A stretch of 52,916 bases of DNA, from the NCBI GenBank assembly GCA_902526085.1, contig CABZJN010000007.1, forward strand, positions 1 through 52,916, read 5' to 3'. Shown one piece after another: positions 1 to 8,886 of this stretch. The notes below the pieces were generated by a model. The model had not been told where the DNA came from. It made no database searches and saw only the letters and a list, made by a program, of their open reading frames with translations. Both the position numbers and the translations under genes were made by a program. Each line of letters begins with the position of its first letter. Within the stretch, counting starts at the first letter, position 1. The stretch is from an uncultured Pelagibacteraceae bacterium (GTDB lineage: Bacteria; Pseudomonadota; Alphaproteobacteria; Pelagibacterales; Pelagibacteraceae).

Positions 1-34
1 GAAATCTCTCTCTTATTATAAGTTAATTATAATA

Positions 35-60
35 CTAGGCTTCGCTAACTAGAAGCCTAG
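35..60. repeat. Hairpin at left edge, possible end of an upstream transcript
   Basis: Two perfect 9-base arms (CTAGGCTTC at 35-43 and GAAGCCTAG at 52-60) flank an 8-base loop. No T-run follows on the plus strand; an A-rich stretch follows instead, so on the minus strand a T-rich stretch would precede the stem. It may end or stabilise a transcript coming from outside the window, but a classic intrinsic terminator is not seen. The rest of 1-159 holds no convincing gene. Confidence 0.4.
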
Positions 61-159
61 AAAAACAAAAAATTTCCTTTAATAAATAAATTTAAGCTTA
101 CATGTGTCACTATAATGTATGTTCATCTGTTGATTTAATCATATAAAGACTAACTAATT

Positions 160-555
160 ATGAAAAAATTGATTGTCTTTATACTTTGTTTAATTGCATT
201 TAGTGCAAATGCAATGGAAAAGAAGACTACATTTGATAAAGCACTATTTGAGAAAGCTCAGTCTGAAGGTAAGTTAATAGTTATTAGTTCTTGGATAGAG
301 TACTGCGGATCATGTGCAAATCAGATGAAAGTTTTACAAACAGCAAAGAAAAAGGGTGAGTTATCAGATATTAAATTTGATAACATTGAATATTTTTCAT
401 TTGATGTAACAAATAGAGATATAGCTGACTCATTTAATGTACTCTATCAAACCACTCTATTGATTTTTAAGGGTGATAAAGAAGTTTATAGAAGTATAGG
501 GGAAACTACAGAAGATTTAATTTACGAGGCTTTGAAAACTTCAATAAAAAGTTAA
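160..555 (+). CDS. Periplasmic thioredoxin-fold protein
   Basis: This 131-residue protein has an N-terminal signal peptide (about residues 1-18, ending ANA) and a thioredoxin-like domain with a CGSC redox motif at residues 49-52, preceded by SSWIEY. It resembles the soluble C-terminal domain of DsbD or TlpA-like proteins and probably reduces or protects thiols in the periplasm. It stands alone and is convergent with the ABC permease gene that ends 15 bases downstream. The exact partner is unknown; the ccdA gene near 50 kb encodes the kind of membrane electron carrier that feeds such proteins, but the pairing is inference. Confidence 0.75.
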   Translation: MKKLIVFILCLIAFSANAMEKKTTFDKALFEKAQSEGKLIVISSWIEYCGSCANQMKVLQTAKKKGELSDIKFDNIEYFSFDVTNRDIADSFNVLYQTTLLIFKGDKEVYRSIGETTEDLIYEALKTSIKS

Positions 556-570
556 TAAAATTATTTAAAT

Positions 571-3096
571 TTACTCATTTCTTACAAGTGGATATACTTT
601 TGGACTTAAATACCTAAAGTTTGTAATTATAATTAGAGCAAGTGTTGCTATACCAACCCCAATAGTAACATAGAAAAATATATTTATTTCAAATAACCAT
701 TTAAGTTGAAAAATATTTTCTATGATAAACTTTGATGCTAATACAGCAAAAATAGTTGAAAAAAATATAATAGACAAAAAAGAAATTATAAATTCAATAA
801 TTGATGACATTATAATTTCCTTCTTAGAAAAACCTAAAATTTTAAAAACCAGATTTTGAAAAATTTTAATTTTTCCTTGAACAATTATCGCGCTTGAGAT
901 TACAACTAAGCCAATAATAACTGTTACAGCTGATATTATGCTGACTGCTATAAAAACTTTATTTAGAACATCAGTAACTTTTGATAAATAATCTGAAATT
1001 TTTATTATCGATACACTTGGAAATTTATCTAAGAAATTAACTTCATTAAAGCTTTTAATATTTTTAAATTTTATTGTAGAGAGATATTCGTGTGGAATAT
1101 TTTCTGCGAATTGTGGATTTAGTAACATTGCAAAATTGATACTTAAATCTTGATAGTTAACTAATCTAAAATTTACTACTTCTCCTTCAATTTCTCTTCC
1201 ATAAATTCTAAGTGTAAATTTGTCACCTATACTTACTCCAAAGTCTTTTGCAACTTTACTATCCAGTGATATTTGTAACTTATTTGGTTTTGAAGTATCC
1301 CACCAACTGCCTTCTAAAATAGGATTGTCTTTTGGAACTGTATTAACCCATGAGACTCTTCTATCATTCATGATTACCCAATAACTATCATTAGAATTTG
1401 AAATATATGTATTTGGATCTATTCCATTAATTTTTACAAGACCTGCTGATACCATAGGAACAATTTCCATGACTGCCTCTTTATCAGAATCAATAATTAT
1501 TTTTTTAAACAAATTTTTTTGATTATTTTGGATTCCTAAAAAAAAATAGTCTGGAGCAATTTCTGGAATTGATTTTGCTATTTCTCTTTTAAAATTAGAG
1601 CCTACAAATGCTAGCGTAAGTAACAATGTCATACCTAGTCCAAGTGACATCACAGTTACAGGTGTAATACTTTTTGATTGTGTAATATTTTTAATTGCTA
1701 TTTTTGATGAAATACCAAGATTAAATAGATTGTTCCTGAGTAATAATATTATAAAACGGGAAACATAAAAAAAGACGGCTAGACATACAAAGAATGAAGC
1801 AAAATATATCAAACTATAAGTAGGTATCGAAGACCTAAAAGCAAACAAGCTGATTAAAATGGTAAGCAGTAACAAACTTAAGCTAATTGATAATTTTGAA
1901 TATTTAAACTGCAAACTTTGAAAAACATTTCTAAATAAACTAGAAGCTTTAATTTGGTCAATTGAATTAACAGTTGGGATTGAAAATATTATTATAACTA
2001 ACAATCCAACCATAAAAACAATAAACAAATTTATTAAAGAAAATGATGCCTGAATATTTAATCCAAGTCCATCTGATATATATTTATCAACAACTGGGAC
2101 CAAGAAAAAACTTAGTCCATAAGCAACTAAAGAAATAAATATTAAACTAATTAGCAGCTGCAAATAATAAATAGTTTTAATATTTCCTGAATTAATTCCA
2201 ATTGCTTTTTGAACAGCGATTGATGAATTCTTTTGATTGATAAAAGAAAGAAGAGTATTAGCAATTCCTATACCAGCAATTAACATAGCACTTATTGAAA
2301 CTAGTGACAAAAATTGTGAAAAATTATCAATAATTTTTTTTATGCCTCCTGCAGAATTCTCTGGATATCGTATTTTTACCTTATCATTATTTTTAAAAAT
2401 TTTTTTAATTTCATTTATTTTTTTTTCTTTATTTTTATAATCATCAAATTTAATTTTGTATTCATAATTTAAGAAACTTCCTAAAGTATTTAATTCTAGT
2501 TTATCTAATGTTTTTTTTCCTGTTAATGCAAAATCACCAAATACGAATGCTCCACCAATATCTGGAAGAACTTTTGCAACACCAATAACTTTAAATTTTA
2601 TATTCTGAACTTTTACAATATCATTAATTTTAAGGTTCAAATTCTTAAAAATATTTTCATTTACCAGAATAGTATTGTCGATTTCATTTAATTTTTTTAA
2701 TGACCCAACTGGTTCAAAAATTACATCTCCATACAATGGGTAATTTTGATCTATCGCTTTTATTCTAGTAAATGATGTCTTATTCTGTTTTTTTTCAATA
2801 GTTGAAATCATCGTGCTGAATTCAACTATTTGAGATACTGTTGAAATATTTTCAACCTGTTTTATTAAATTCCTATCTCCTTCTCTGTTATTATAATCAA
2901 TTTCTAAATCTCCTCCTAAAAGAACTTTAGAATTTTCGTTAAGTTCATTCTCTAAACTGTCTTCGATGGTTAAGATAGCACTAAGTATAAATAGACTAAT
3001 TAATAAAGTAATTATTATACTTAAAATTTTCGAATAACTTCTAATTAAATCACGAAATGCATATTTAGAATAAAGACTTAAATCATTGATTTTCAC
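571..3096 (-). CDS. FtsX/MacB-type ABC exporter permease, YbbP-like
   Basis: At 841 residues with an N-terminal membrane segment (about 24-45), a large periplasmic domain, then FtsX-type membrane bundles near 260-375 and several helices further on, including a final group at about 715-830, the protein matches the YbbP family (about 800 residues in E. coli). Together with the ATPase encoded just upstream it should form a YbbAP-type mechanotransmission ABC system acting on envelope lipids or lipoproteins; the true substrate is unknown. Its start overlaps the end of the ATPase gene by about 14 bases, so the two are translationally coupled. The divergent TesA-type esterase next door repeats the E. 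coli ybbAP/tesA arrangement, which supports the call. Confidence 0.85.
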   Translation of the reverse strand: MKINDLSLYSKYAFRDLIRSYSKILSIIITLLISLFILSAILTIEDSLENELNENSKVLLGGDLEIDYNNREGDRNLIKQVENISTVSQIVEFSTMISTIEKKQNKTSFTRIKAIDQNYPLYGDVIFEPVGSLKKLNEIDNTILVNENIFKNLNLKINDIVKVQNIKFKVIGVAKVLPDIGGAFVFGDFALTGKKTLDKLELNTLGSFLNYEYKIKFDDYKNKEKKINEIKKIFKNNDKVKIRYPENSAGGIKKIIDNFSQFLSLVSISAMLIAGIGIANTLLSFINQKNSSIAVQKAIGINSGNIKTIYYLQLLISLIFISLVAYGLSFFLVPVVDKYISDGLGLNIQASFSLINLFIVFMVGLLVIIIFSIPTVNSIDQIKASSLFRNVFQSLQFKYSKLSISLSLLLLTILISLFAFRSSIPTYSLIYFASFFVCLAVFFYVSRFIILLLRNNLFNLGISSKIAIKNITQSKSITPVTVMSLGLGMTLLLTLAFVGSNFKREIAKSIPEIAPDYFFLGIQNNQKNLFKKIIIDSDKEAVMEIVPMVSAGLVKINGIDPNTYISNSNDSYWVIMNDRRVSWVNTVPKDNPILEGSWWDTSKPNKLQISLDSKVAKDFGVSIGDKFTLRIYGREIEGEVVNFRLVNYQDLSINFAMLLNPQFAENIPHEYLSTIKFKNIKSFNEVNFLDKFPSVSIIKISDYLSKVTDVLNKVFIAVSIISAVTVIIGLVVISSAIIVQGKIKIFQNLVFKILGFSKKEIIMSSIIEFIISFLSIIFFSTIFAVLASKFIIENIFQLKWLFEINIFFYVTIGVGIATLALIIITNFRYLSPKVYPLVRNE

Positions 3097-3757
3097 TAAT
3101 CACTCCATCTTTAATAGTTATTTTTCTTTTAGTTAAATTAGCTAAATTATTGTCGTGAGTGACCATTATTAAGCTAGCGTTTTCATCTTTTATGTAATTA
3201 AAAAGTAAACTAGAAATATTCTCTGTATTTTCACTATCTAAATTGCCAGTTGGCTCATCAGCTAAAATAAGCTCTGGTTTCATTACAACAGATCTTGCAA
3301 TGGCTACTCTCTGCTGTTCACCTCCTGATAGTTGACTAGGAAGATTGTTAAATCTTTTGCTCAATCCAAATCTATCTAAAATTTCTTTTGCTTTTTGTGT
3401 TGCATTATCAAGTTTATTTATTTCAAGAGATAGGCTCACATTTTCTAGTGCGGTGTAATTTGGTATCAAATAAAATGATTGAAATACTATTCCAATATTT
3501 TTTCTTCTGATTTCAGAAATTTCATCCTCAGTCATATTGGATATTTCTGACCCCTTAAAAAAAATATTTCCTGCTGAAATCTTTTCGAGTCCCCCAATTA
3601 ACATGATTAAACTTGTTTTACCTGAACCACTTTCTCCGACTATTGAAATAGTTTCTTTATAGTCTACTTCAAAGCTAATATTTTTTAAAATATTTATTGA
3701 GTTGTTATCTATGGTATAATTTAAACTAACATTAGATAATTTTAAAAGTTTATTCAT
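3083..3757 (-). CDS. ABC exporter ATPase, YbbA/LolD-like
   Basis: This 224-residue nucleotide-binding protein has Walker A GESGSGKT (41-48), the Q-loop VFQSF (about 91-95), the signature LSGGEQQR (143-150) and Walker B LILADEP (163-169) followed by TGNLDSE, typical of the LolD/MacB/YbbA subfamily. It should energise the FtsX-type permease whose gene follows and overlaps. Its start codon shares bases with the start codon of the divergent esterase gene (CATG at 3755-3758), so neither gene has a conventional leader on its own strand and no ribosome binding site is visible. Confidence 0.9.
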   Translation of the reverse strand: MNKLLKLSNVSLNYTIDNNSINILKNISFEVDYKETISIVGESGSGKTSLIMLIGGLEKISAGNIFFKGSEISNMTEDEISEIRRKNIGIVFQSFYLIPNYTALENVSLSLEINKLDNATQKAKEILDRFGLSKRFNNLPSQLSGGEQQRVAIARSVVMKPELILADEPTGNLDSENTENISSLLFNYIKDENASLIMVTHDNNLANLTKRKITIKDGVISENQ

Positions 3758-4367
3758 GACAAAAAAATTAATTATTAAAATAATTATTTTATTAATAACA
3801 GGATTTGCAGCTAAAGCCGATTACAAAGTTGTCTTATTCGGTGATAGTCTAATGGCGGGATATGGTGTAGATAAAAAATATCATCTATCTTCAGTGCTTG
3901 AGAATAATTTAAATAAAAATGGTTTAAAAGTTAAGGTTATCAATGCAAGTGTATCAGGTGATACATCTGCAGGTGGCTTAAATAGAATAGAATGGACAAT
4001 TGCTGAAAAGAATATCGATTTAATTTTAATTGGTCTTGGTGCAAATGATATGTTGCGTGGTATTAGTCCAAATGAAACTGAAAAAAATTTGGAAAAAACT
4101 ATTAAAAAGATATTAAACAAAAAAATTCAAATAATTTTAGCAGGAATGGTAGCACCAGATAGTCACGGAAAAGATTATAAAAATAAATTTGATAAAATTT
4201 ATAAAAAACTATCTGATAAATATGACTTAAATTTAATTCCTTTTCTGCTTGATGGAGTTGCTTTAAATCCTGAATTAAATTTAGACGATGGAATGCATCC
4301 TAATGAAAAAGGAATTACAATTATAAGTGGTAATATTGAAAAAAAACTACTAAAAATACTTAATTAA
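3756..4367 (+). CDS. tesA: GDSL-family arylesterase / lysophospholipase (TesA-like)
   Basis: The 203-residue protein has an N-terminal hydrophobic signal (about 5-20) and the SGNH/GDSL hydrolase blocks: FGDSL with nucleophile Ser31, GLGAND with Asn97, and DGMH supplying Asp178 and His181. It matches TesA, a periplasmic acyl-CoA thioesterase I / lysophospholipase L1. It diverges from the YbbA/YbbP-type exporter genes as in E. coli, suggesting a joint role with lipid-like substrates. It ends overlapping the convergent alanine dehydrogenase gene by 4 bases. No ribosome binding site is visible ahead of the start, which lies over the start of the opposite gene. Confidence 0.88.
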   Translation: MTKKLIIKIIILLITGFAAKADYKVVLFGDSLMAGYGVDKKYHLSSVLENNLNKNGLKVKVINASVSGDTSAGGLNRIEWTIAEKNIDLILIGLGANDMLRGISPNETEKNLEKTIKKILNKKIQIILAGMVAPDSHGKDYKNKFDKIYKKLSDKYDLNLIPFLLDGVALNPELNLDDGMHPNEKGITIISGNIEKKLLKILN

Positions 4368-5479
4368 TTTAATGCATCTTTTGCGGTTAAATAATCATAT
4401 CCAAAGACATCTGCAACTGCTTTGTATGTTACTTCACCCTTATGGACATTCAAGCCAGCTAAGAAATTTGGATCGTCTTTTAAAGCTTTGTAATAACCAT
4501 CGCTAGCTAATTTGTTTAAAAAGGGAAGCGTAGCCTTGTTTAAAGCTATGGTTGAAGTTCTAGGTACACCACCGGGCATATTTGCTACACAATAATGAAC
4601 AATATCATCTACAATGTATGTTGGTTCAGCGAATGTGGTCGGTTTACTTGTTTCAACGCATCCTCCTTGATCAATTGCTACATCAACTATTACAGATCCT
4701 CTTTTCATATTTTTAAGCATTTTTTTTGTGACAAGTTTTGGTGCTTCTGCACCTGGTATTAAAACACCTCCTACCAACAAATCACATTCTGAAATTAATT
4801 TTTCTAAATCAGTTTCATCGCTTAATTTTGGTATTATAAGATCACCAAATTTTTTGGATAATTCATTCAGTCTTTTTTCAGATTTGTCTACTATGTGAAC
4901 TTTTGCTTTCATGCCTGTAGCAATAATTGCTGCATTTTCACCTACAACTCCACCACCTAAAATAACCACATTTCCAGGATCAACACCAGGCGCCCCTCCT
5001 AAAAGAAGTCCTCTCCCTTTTTGGTTTTTTTCAAGGCAATGTGCACCTGCTTGAACTGACATTCTTCCAGCTACTGCACTCATTGGAGCTAACAAAGGTA
5101 ATCTACCATTGTTGTCAGTTACAGTTTCATAAGCAATACAAACTGATTTAGAGTCTACCAAGCCTTTTGTAAGTTCTTTTGCAGCCGCTAAGTGTAAATA
5201 TGTAAAAACAATTTGGTTTTCTTTAATCATTTTTACCTCACTTGATTGAGGCTCTTTTACTTTTACAATTATTTCAGAGTCATTAAAAATGTCCTCAGCT
5301 TTGTCTACAATTTTTGCACCAGCAGATTTATATTGTTCATTATAAAATCCAGCTTCAAAACCACCATTATTTTCAACCATTACCTCATTACCGTTTGACG
5401 TTAATATTTTAACACTGTCAGGAGTAAGGCCAATTCTATTTTCTTGGGACTTTATTTCTTTTGGGACACCTATTTTCAT
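4364..5479 (-). CDS. ald: Alanine dehydrogenase
   Basis: This 371-residue protein has the usual length and layout of NAD-dependent L-alanine dehydrogenase: the N-terminal MKIGVPKEIK signature, the active-site residues Lys75 (VKVKEP), His96 (YLHLA) and Asp270 (DVAID), and the NAD-binding glycine-rich segment near 174-181. It interconverts L-alanine with pyruvate and ammonia. It lies 9 bases behind the omega-aminotransferase gene in the same orientation, diverging from tauABC. In a taurine pathway this enzyme recycles the alanine made by the pyruvate-dependent aminotransferase and releases ammonium, so this role is well supported by context. Confidence 0.95.
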   Translation of the reverse strand: MKIGVPKEIKSQENRIGLTPDSVKILTSNGNEVMVENNGGFEAGFYNEQYKSAGAKIVDKAEDIFNDSEIIVKVKEPQSSEVKMIKENQIVFTYLHLAAAKELTKGLVDSKSVCIAYETVTDNNGRLPLLAPMSAVAGRMSVQAGAHCLEKNQKGRGLLLGGAPGVDPGNVVILGGGVVGENAAIIATGMKAKVHIVDKSEKRLNELSKKFGDLIIPKLSDETDLEKLISECDLLVGGVLIPGAEAPKLVTKKMLKNMKRGSVIVDVAIDQGGCVETSKPTTFAEPTYIVDDIVHYCVANMPGGVPRTSTIALNKATLPFLNKLASDGYYKALKDDPNFLAGLNVHKGEVTYKAVADVFGYDYLTAKDALN

Positions 5480-5488
5480 ATAAGTGAA

Positions 5489-6832
5489 TTAATTTTTTTT
5501 GCTTTTTGAGTAATTTGTGATCCCTGTTCTTAATTTATCTATTATTTCATCGATATGTTTTTTTTCGCAAATAAACATCGGTGCAATAATTAAACAATCT
5601 CCTGTTGCTTTAAAATTCACTCCAGCATCATAACAATGTTTAAAACATGTAAATCCTGCAGCTCCAGGTTTTTTATCCATTTTAATATCAATTCCACCCA
5701 TCATTCCATAACCTCTTATATTATCTACAACATCTATATCTTTTAAAGACATCAAACCTTCTTGGAAATATGGTGCTAAATTTTTAGCTCTATTAAATAT
5801 ATCCTCATTTTCAAAGATATCTTGAACAGCTAATCCTGCTGCAACAGACACGGGTATTCCTGAGTATGTATAACCATGAAATAATTCTATAGAGCCCTTC
5901 GGTGATCCATCCATTACCGTATCATAAATTTCTTCTTTACATGCAACTGCACCCAAAGGACTTATTCCATTTGTTGTAGCTTTTGCCATAGTTATTATAT
6001 CTGGTGTAACTCCGTATTCTTGTGAAGCAAATGGAGAACCCGTTCTTCCCCATCCGGTTATAACTTCATCAAAAATTAATAATATGCCGTGCTTATCACA
6101 AATTTCTCTAAGTCTTTGTAAATATCCTTTTGGTGGGACTAGTGTTCCTGTAGATCCTGCAATTGGTTCTACAATGCATGCCGCAATATTTTCTGATCCA
6201 AAGTTTGTACAAATTCTTTCTAAATCTTCAGCAATTTCAACTCCTGTTTCTGGTTGACCTGATATAAATTTATGTTCTGGTAAATGCGTATGTCTCATAT
6301 GAACAACACCTGGCATCAATACACTAGCAAATGTTTTAACATTGTTGATCATTCCGCCGACTGAGGTTGCTCCAATATTCATACCGTGGTAAGCCCTTTC
6401 TCTTCCCACAAATCTAAATCGTTCCCCTTCACCTCTAGCTTTATGATAAGCTACTGAAATTTTTATTGCTGTTTCAACTGCAGTTGACCCGCAAATAGTA
6501 TAAAAAATTCTATTTAAATTTCCTGGTGTATGTTTTGAAATTCTTGTTGCTAATTCAAATGATCCACCAAAGCCTTGTTGGAATGGTTGAGCGTAGTCTA
6601 CTGTTCTTAATTGTTTTGTAATTGCCTCAATTATTTCTTCTCTACCATGCCCCAATGGATTACAAAATAATCCTGAACTTGCATCGATTTGGGTTTTACC
6701 CTGATGATTTTTTAAATAAACACCTTTTGCTTCAACAATTAATCTAGGGTTTGCTTTAAAATCTCTATTTGAAGAGAATGGCATCCAATGCTCATTTAAA
6801 GAATTTGGTATTTGTGGCTTTTCTGAACTCAT
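5489..6832 (-). CDS. tpa: Class III omega-aminotransferase, probable taurine:pyruvate aminotransferase
   Basis: The 447-residue protein is a fold-type I, class III PLP aminotransferase: GSTAVE phosphate-binding segment (115-120), AYHG (147-150), the PLP Asp255 in IFDEV, and the Schiff-base Lys284 in MAKATTNG. The class acts on omega-amines such as taurine, beta-alanine or GABA. The divergent tauABC genes and the downstream alanine dehydrogenase argue for taurine:pyruvate aminotransferase, giving sulfoacetaldehyde and alanine. Sequence alone does not exclude beta-alanine or hypotaurine as substrate. The start at 6832 lies at the edge of the 229-base divergent control region. Confidence 0.82.
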   Translation of the reverse strand: MSSEKPQIPNSLNEHWMPFSSNRDFKANPRLIVEAKGVYLKNHQGKTQIDASSGLFCNPLGHGREEIIEAITKQLRTVDYAQPFQQGFGGSFELATRISKHTPGNLNRIFYTICGSTAVETAIKISVAYHKARGEGERFRFVGRERAYHGMNIGATSVGGMINNVKTFASVLMPGVVHMRHTHLPEHKFISGQPETGVEIAEDLERICTNFGSENIAACIVEPIAGSTGTLVPPKGYLQRLREICDKHGILLIFDEVITGWGRTGSPFASQEYGVTPDIITMAKATTNGISPLGAVACKEEIYDTVMDGSPKGSIELFHGYTYSGIPVSVAAGLAVQDIFENEDIFNRAKNLAPYFQEGLMSLKDIDVVDNIRGYGMMGGIDIKMDKKPGAAGFTCFKHCYDAGVNFKATGDCLIIAPMFICEKKHIDEIIDKLRTGITNYSKSKKN

Positions 6833-6911
6833 AAAAAATTTTTAAATGTTATTATTACTCTTTCATAGACTAAAATAAAAAAATAGAAAATAATTTCTCT
6901 GCATTATAAGT

Positions 6912-6979
6912 ATGTCATTAGGTGACATCAAATACAACTTAAAGTTGAACCCATTTTAGACATCTTCAAATCACCTATG
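6912..6979. promoter_or_regulatory. Dyads in the tpa/tauA divergent control region
   Basis: The 229-base gap between the divergent aminotransferase and tauA genes holds several dyads: ATGTCA/TGACAT (6912-6917, 6923-6928), CAACTT-A-AAGTTG (6935-6947), and a wider pair TAGGTGA (6919-6925) with TCACCTA (6971-6977) that encloses the second dyad. They could be operators for a regulator serving both operons or a folded leader of one transcript. No regulator gene such as tauR is adjacent. The symmetry is seen; the function is inferred. Confidence 0.4.
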
Positions 6980-7001
6980 ATTAATGTGCTTACAAAATAC
7001 G

Positions 7002-7030
7002 TTTACATACATCTAAAATTAAACTTAAAT
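7002..7030 (+). promoter_or_regulatory. Candidate sigma-70 promoter for tauA
   Basis: TTTACA (7002-7007) and TTAAAT (7025-7030) are 17 bases apart and lie 31 bases ahead of the start codon. A clear ribosome binding site (AAGGAGA) follows about 5 bases before the ATG at 7062. In such AT-rich DNA -10-like hexamers are frequent, so this is only a plausible assignment. Confidence 0.35.
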
Positions 7031-7061
7031 ACAGTTAATTAAATTTAATTAAGGAGACAAA

Positions 7062-8003
7062 ATGAAGAAACTAATTAGCTTTATTTTAGGAAGTATATTC
7101 GCTCTTAACTTATCAATTTCAGCTGCAAATGCTGCGGCAAATGAGGTGAGAGTTGCTTACTTTCTCGAATGGCCAAGTCCAAATTTAGAGGACATGCAAA
7201 AAAAGAATTTTGCTAAAGCACTAGGAGTTCCAGTAAAATGGACAAACTTCACTAATGGTGGAGCTATGACTGATGCAATGCTAGCAGGAGATATTGATAT
7301 TTCATATTCTCAAGGTTTAGTGCCTTTTATTAATGCTGTAAAATCTAATGCACCTATCAAATTAGTTGATATTGCAATGGAATATGGAATGGGTGGTACT
7401 ACTTGTGTTACATCAAACGCTTCTGGAATTACAAAAGCAAATGGTTCTGAACTTGAAGGTAAAAAAGTTGCTGTTCCTCTTGGAACTATGGCTGAATATG
7501 TATTCGATGAAAGTATGAAAGTTATTGGAGCTGATAGAAGTAAAATGGATATAATTCAAATGGATCCAGAAGAAGGTGCTGCTGCATTAGTAAGTGGTGA
7601 TGTTGTAATGGCATGTTTATTTGGTGGAAATTCTATCAAAGCTGCAGTTGCAGTTGGTTCTAGACTTTTAACAGTACAAGAAGCAAGAGATGCAGGAATC
7701 TTAGGAATAGATATTACATCTGTAACTGACAAATTTATGAAAGAAAATCCAGGCATGCTTAGAACTTTTATAGAAGTAACTCATGAAGCAAATGACAGAT
7801 ATAGATCTGGTAAAAGCGATATGAACGCAATGTCAAAAGCTTCAGAAATGAAAGTTGCTGATATGAAAGAAACTTTAAGTGGATTTAAATTTCTTACTCC
7901 TGAAGAGACTAAACAGTCAATGGAGAGCGGTAATCTTGATGGTTTCCTAAAAGGTATGGGAACACCGGGCGGTGCCGTTGATACTAGTTTTTTACCTTTA
8001 TAA
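7062..8003 (+). CDS. tauA: Taurine-type ABC transporter substrate-binding protein
   Basis: The 313-residue protein has a cleavable signal peptide (about 1-25, ending ANAAA) and the NrtA/SsuA/TauA-like periplasmic binding fold: VRVAYFLEWPSP at the mature N terminus, LAGDIDISYSQGL, and GKKVAVPLGTMAEYVFDE. It should capture taurine or a close sulfonate in the periplasm. Strong Shine-Dalgarno bases (AAGGAGA) set the start. A stem-loop with a T-run follows the gene before the ATPase gene, which would give more binding protein than membrane parts. The genes on either side (aminotransferase, alanine dehydrogenase) support taurine. Confidence 0.88.
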   Translation: MKKLISFILGSIFALNLSISAANAAANEVRVAYFLEWPSPNLEDMQKKNFAKALGVPVKWTNFTNGGAMTDAMLAGDIDISYSQGLVPFINAVKSNAPIKLVDIAMEYGMGGTTCVTSNASGITKANGSELEGKKVAVPLGTMAEYVFDESMKVIGADRSKMDIIQMDPEEGAAALVSGDVVMACLFGGNSIKAAVAVGSRLLTVQEARDAGILGIDITSVTDKFMKENPGMLRTFIEVTHEANDRYRSGKSDMNAMSKASEMKVADMKETLSGFKFLTPEETKQSMESGNLDGFLKGMGTPGGAVDTSFLPL

Positions 8004-8027
8004 TATATAAAGAGTAAAACAAATTTA

Positions 8028-8060
8028 ATAGGCGCTAATTATTTAGCGCCTATTTTTTTT
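8028..8060 (+). terminator. Terminator/attenuator between tauA and tauB
   Basis: ATAGGCGCTAA (8028-8038) and TTAGCGCCTAT (8043-8053) form a perfect 11-base stem with a TTAT loop, followed by an unbroken run of T to 8060. This is the most canonical intrinsic terminator in the window, yet it sits inside an operon, 28 bases before the ATPase start. Partial read-through would set the ratio of binding protein to ATPase and permease. Confidence 0.9.
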
Positions 8061-8088
8061 AACATTAGTTTTATATAAAGTTATTTCT

Positions 8089-8886
8089 ATGAGTGACTTA
8101 GTTTCCAAAGATCTAAATATGATTTTTAAAACTCCAAAAGGAGAAACTGTTCACGCATTAAAAGATGTAAATTTTACTTTAAAGAAAGGAGAACTTCTTA
8201 CTGTTCTTGGTCCTTCAGGATGTGGGAAAACTACTCTTTTAAATATTGCTGCTGGTTTTTTGAGACCTACCTCAGGTTCTATTGTTTTAGCTGGCAATGA
8301 AATTAATGGTCCAGGAGTTGAGAGAGGAATGGTTTTTCAACAAGGAGCTTTATTTGAGTGGTTAACAGTTGCTGAAAATGTTGATTTTGGACTTAGAATG
8401 AAAAAAGAAGATCCAATAAAAACCGCTCAAAGAGTTGAAGAATGGCTAGAAATTGTAGGTTTAAAAGGGTTTGGCAACACTCCTACCTACCAATTATCTG
8501 GGGGGATGCAACAAAGAGTGGCTCTAGCAAGATGTCTAATAAATGATCCTGATTTAATATTAATGGATGAGCCCTTAGGTGCGCTGGATGCATTAACTAG
8601 AGAAAAAATGCAATCTTTGGTTCTTAAAATTTGGAAAGAGACAGGAAAAACTATCATTTTAATCACTCACTCAGTTGAAGAAGCTTTGTTACTTGGTGAA
8701 AGACTTTATGTAATGGCACCAAGACCAGGAAGAATACATAAAGAATACAATCTACCTTTTGCAGAATTGGGTTTAAAGGAAGATTTAAGAGAAATAAAAA
8801 AAAATAAAGAATTTTCATCTAAGCGCGAAGAAATATTATCCATGATTTGGAATATGGAAGAAGAAATTATGGGTAAAGAAAATTAA
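8089..8886 (+). CDS. tauB: Taurine-type ABC transporter ATPase
   Basis: This 265-residue ATPase has Walker A GPSGCGKTT (41-49), the Q-loop MVFQQG, signature LSGGMQQR (136-143) and Walker B LILMDEP (156-162), followed by LGALDALTRE, as in the nitrate/sulfonate/taurine (SsuB/TauB) subfamily. It powers uptake with the TauA- and TauC-like partners. The permease gene begins directly after its stop codon (TAA then ATG at 8887), so the two are translated as a pair. Confidence 0.9.
   Translation: MSDLVSKDLNMIFKTPKGETVHALKDVNFTLKKGELLTVLGPSGCGKTTLLNIAAGFLRPTSGSIVLAGNEINGPGVERGMVFQQGALFEWLTVAENVDFGLRMKKEDPIKTAQRVEEWLEIVGLKGFGNTPTYQLSGGMQQRVALARCLINDPDLILMDEPLGALDALTREKMQSLVLKIWKETGKTIILITHSVEEALLLGERLYVMAPRPGRIHKEYNLPFAELGLKEDLREIKKNKEFSSKREEILSMIWNMEEEIMGKEN

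Noticed and set aside
6833..7061. Glycine or SAM-V type riboswitch ahead of tauA
   Set aside because: SAR11 has such elements, but I could not find their conserved cores here; only simple dyads are visible.
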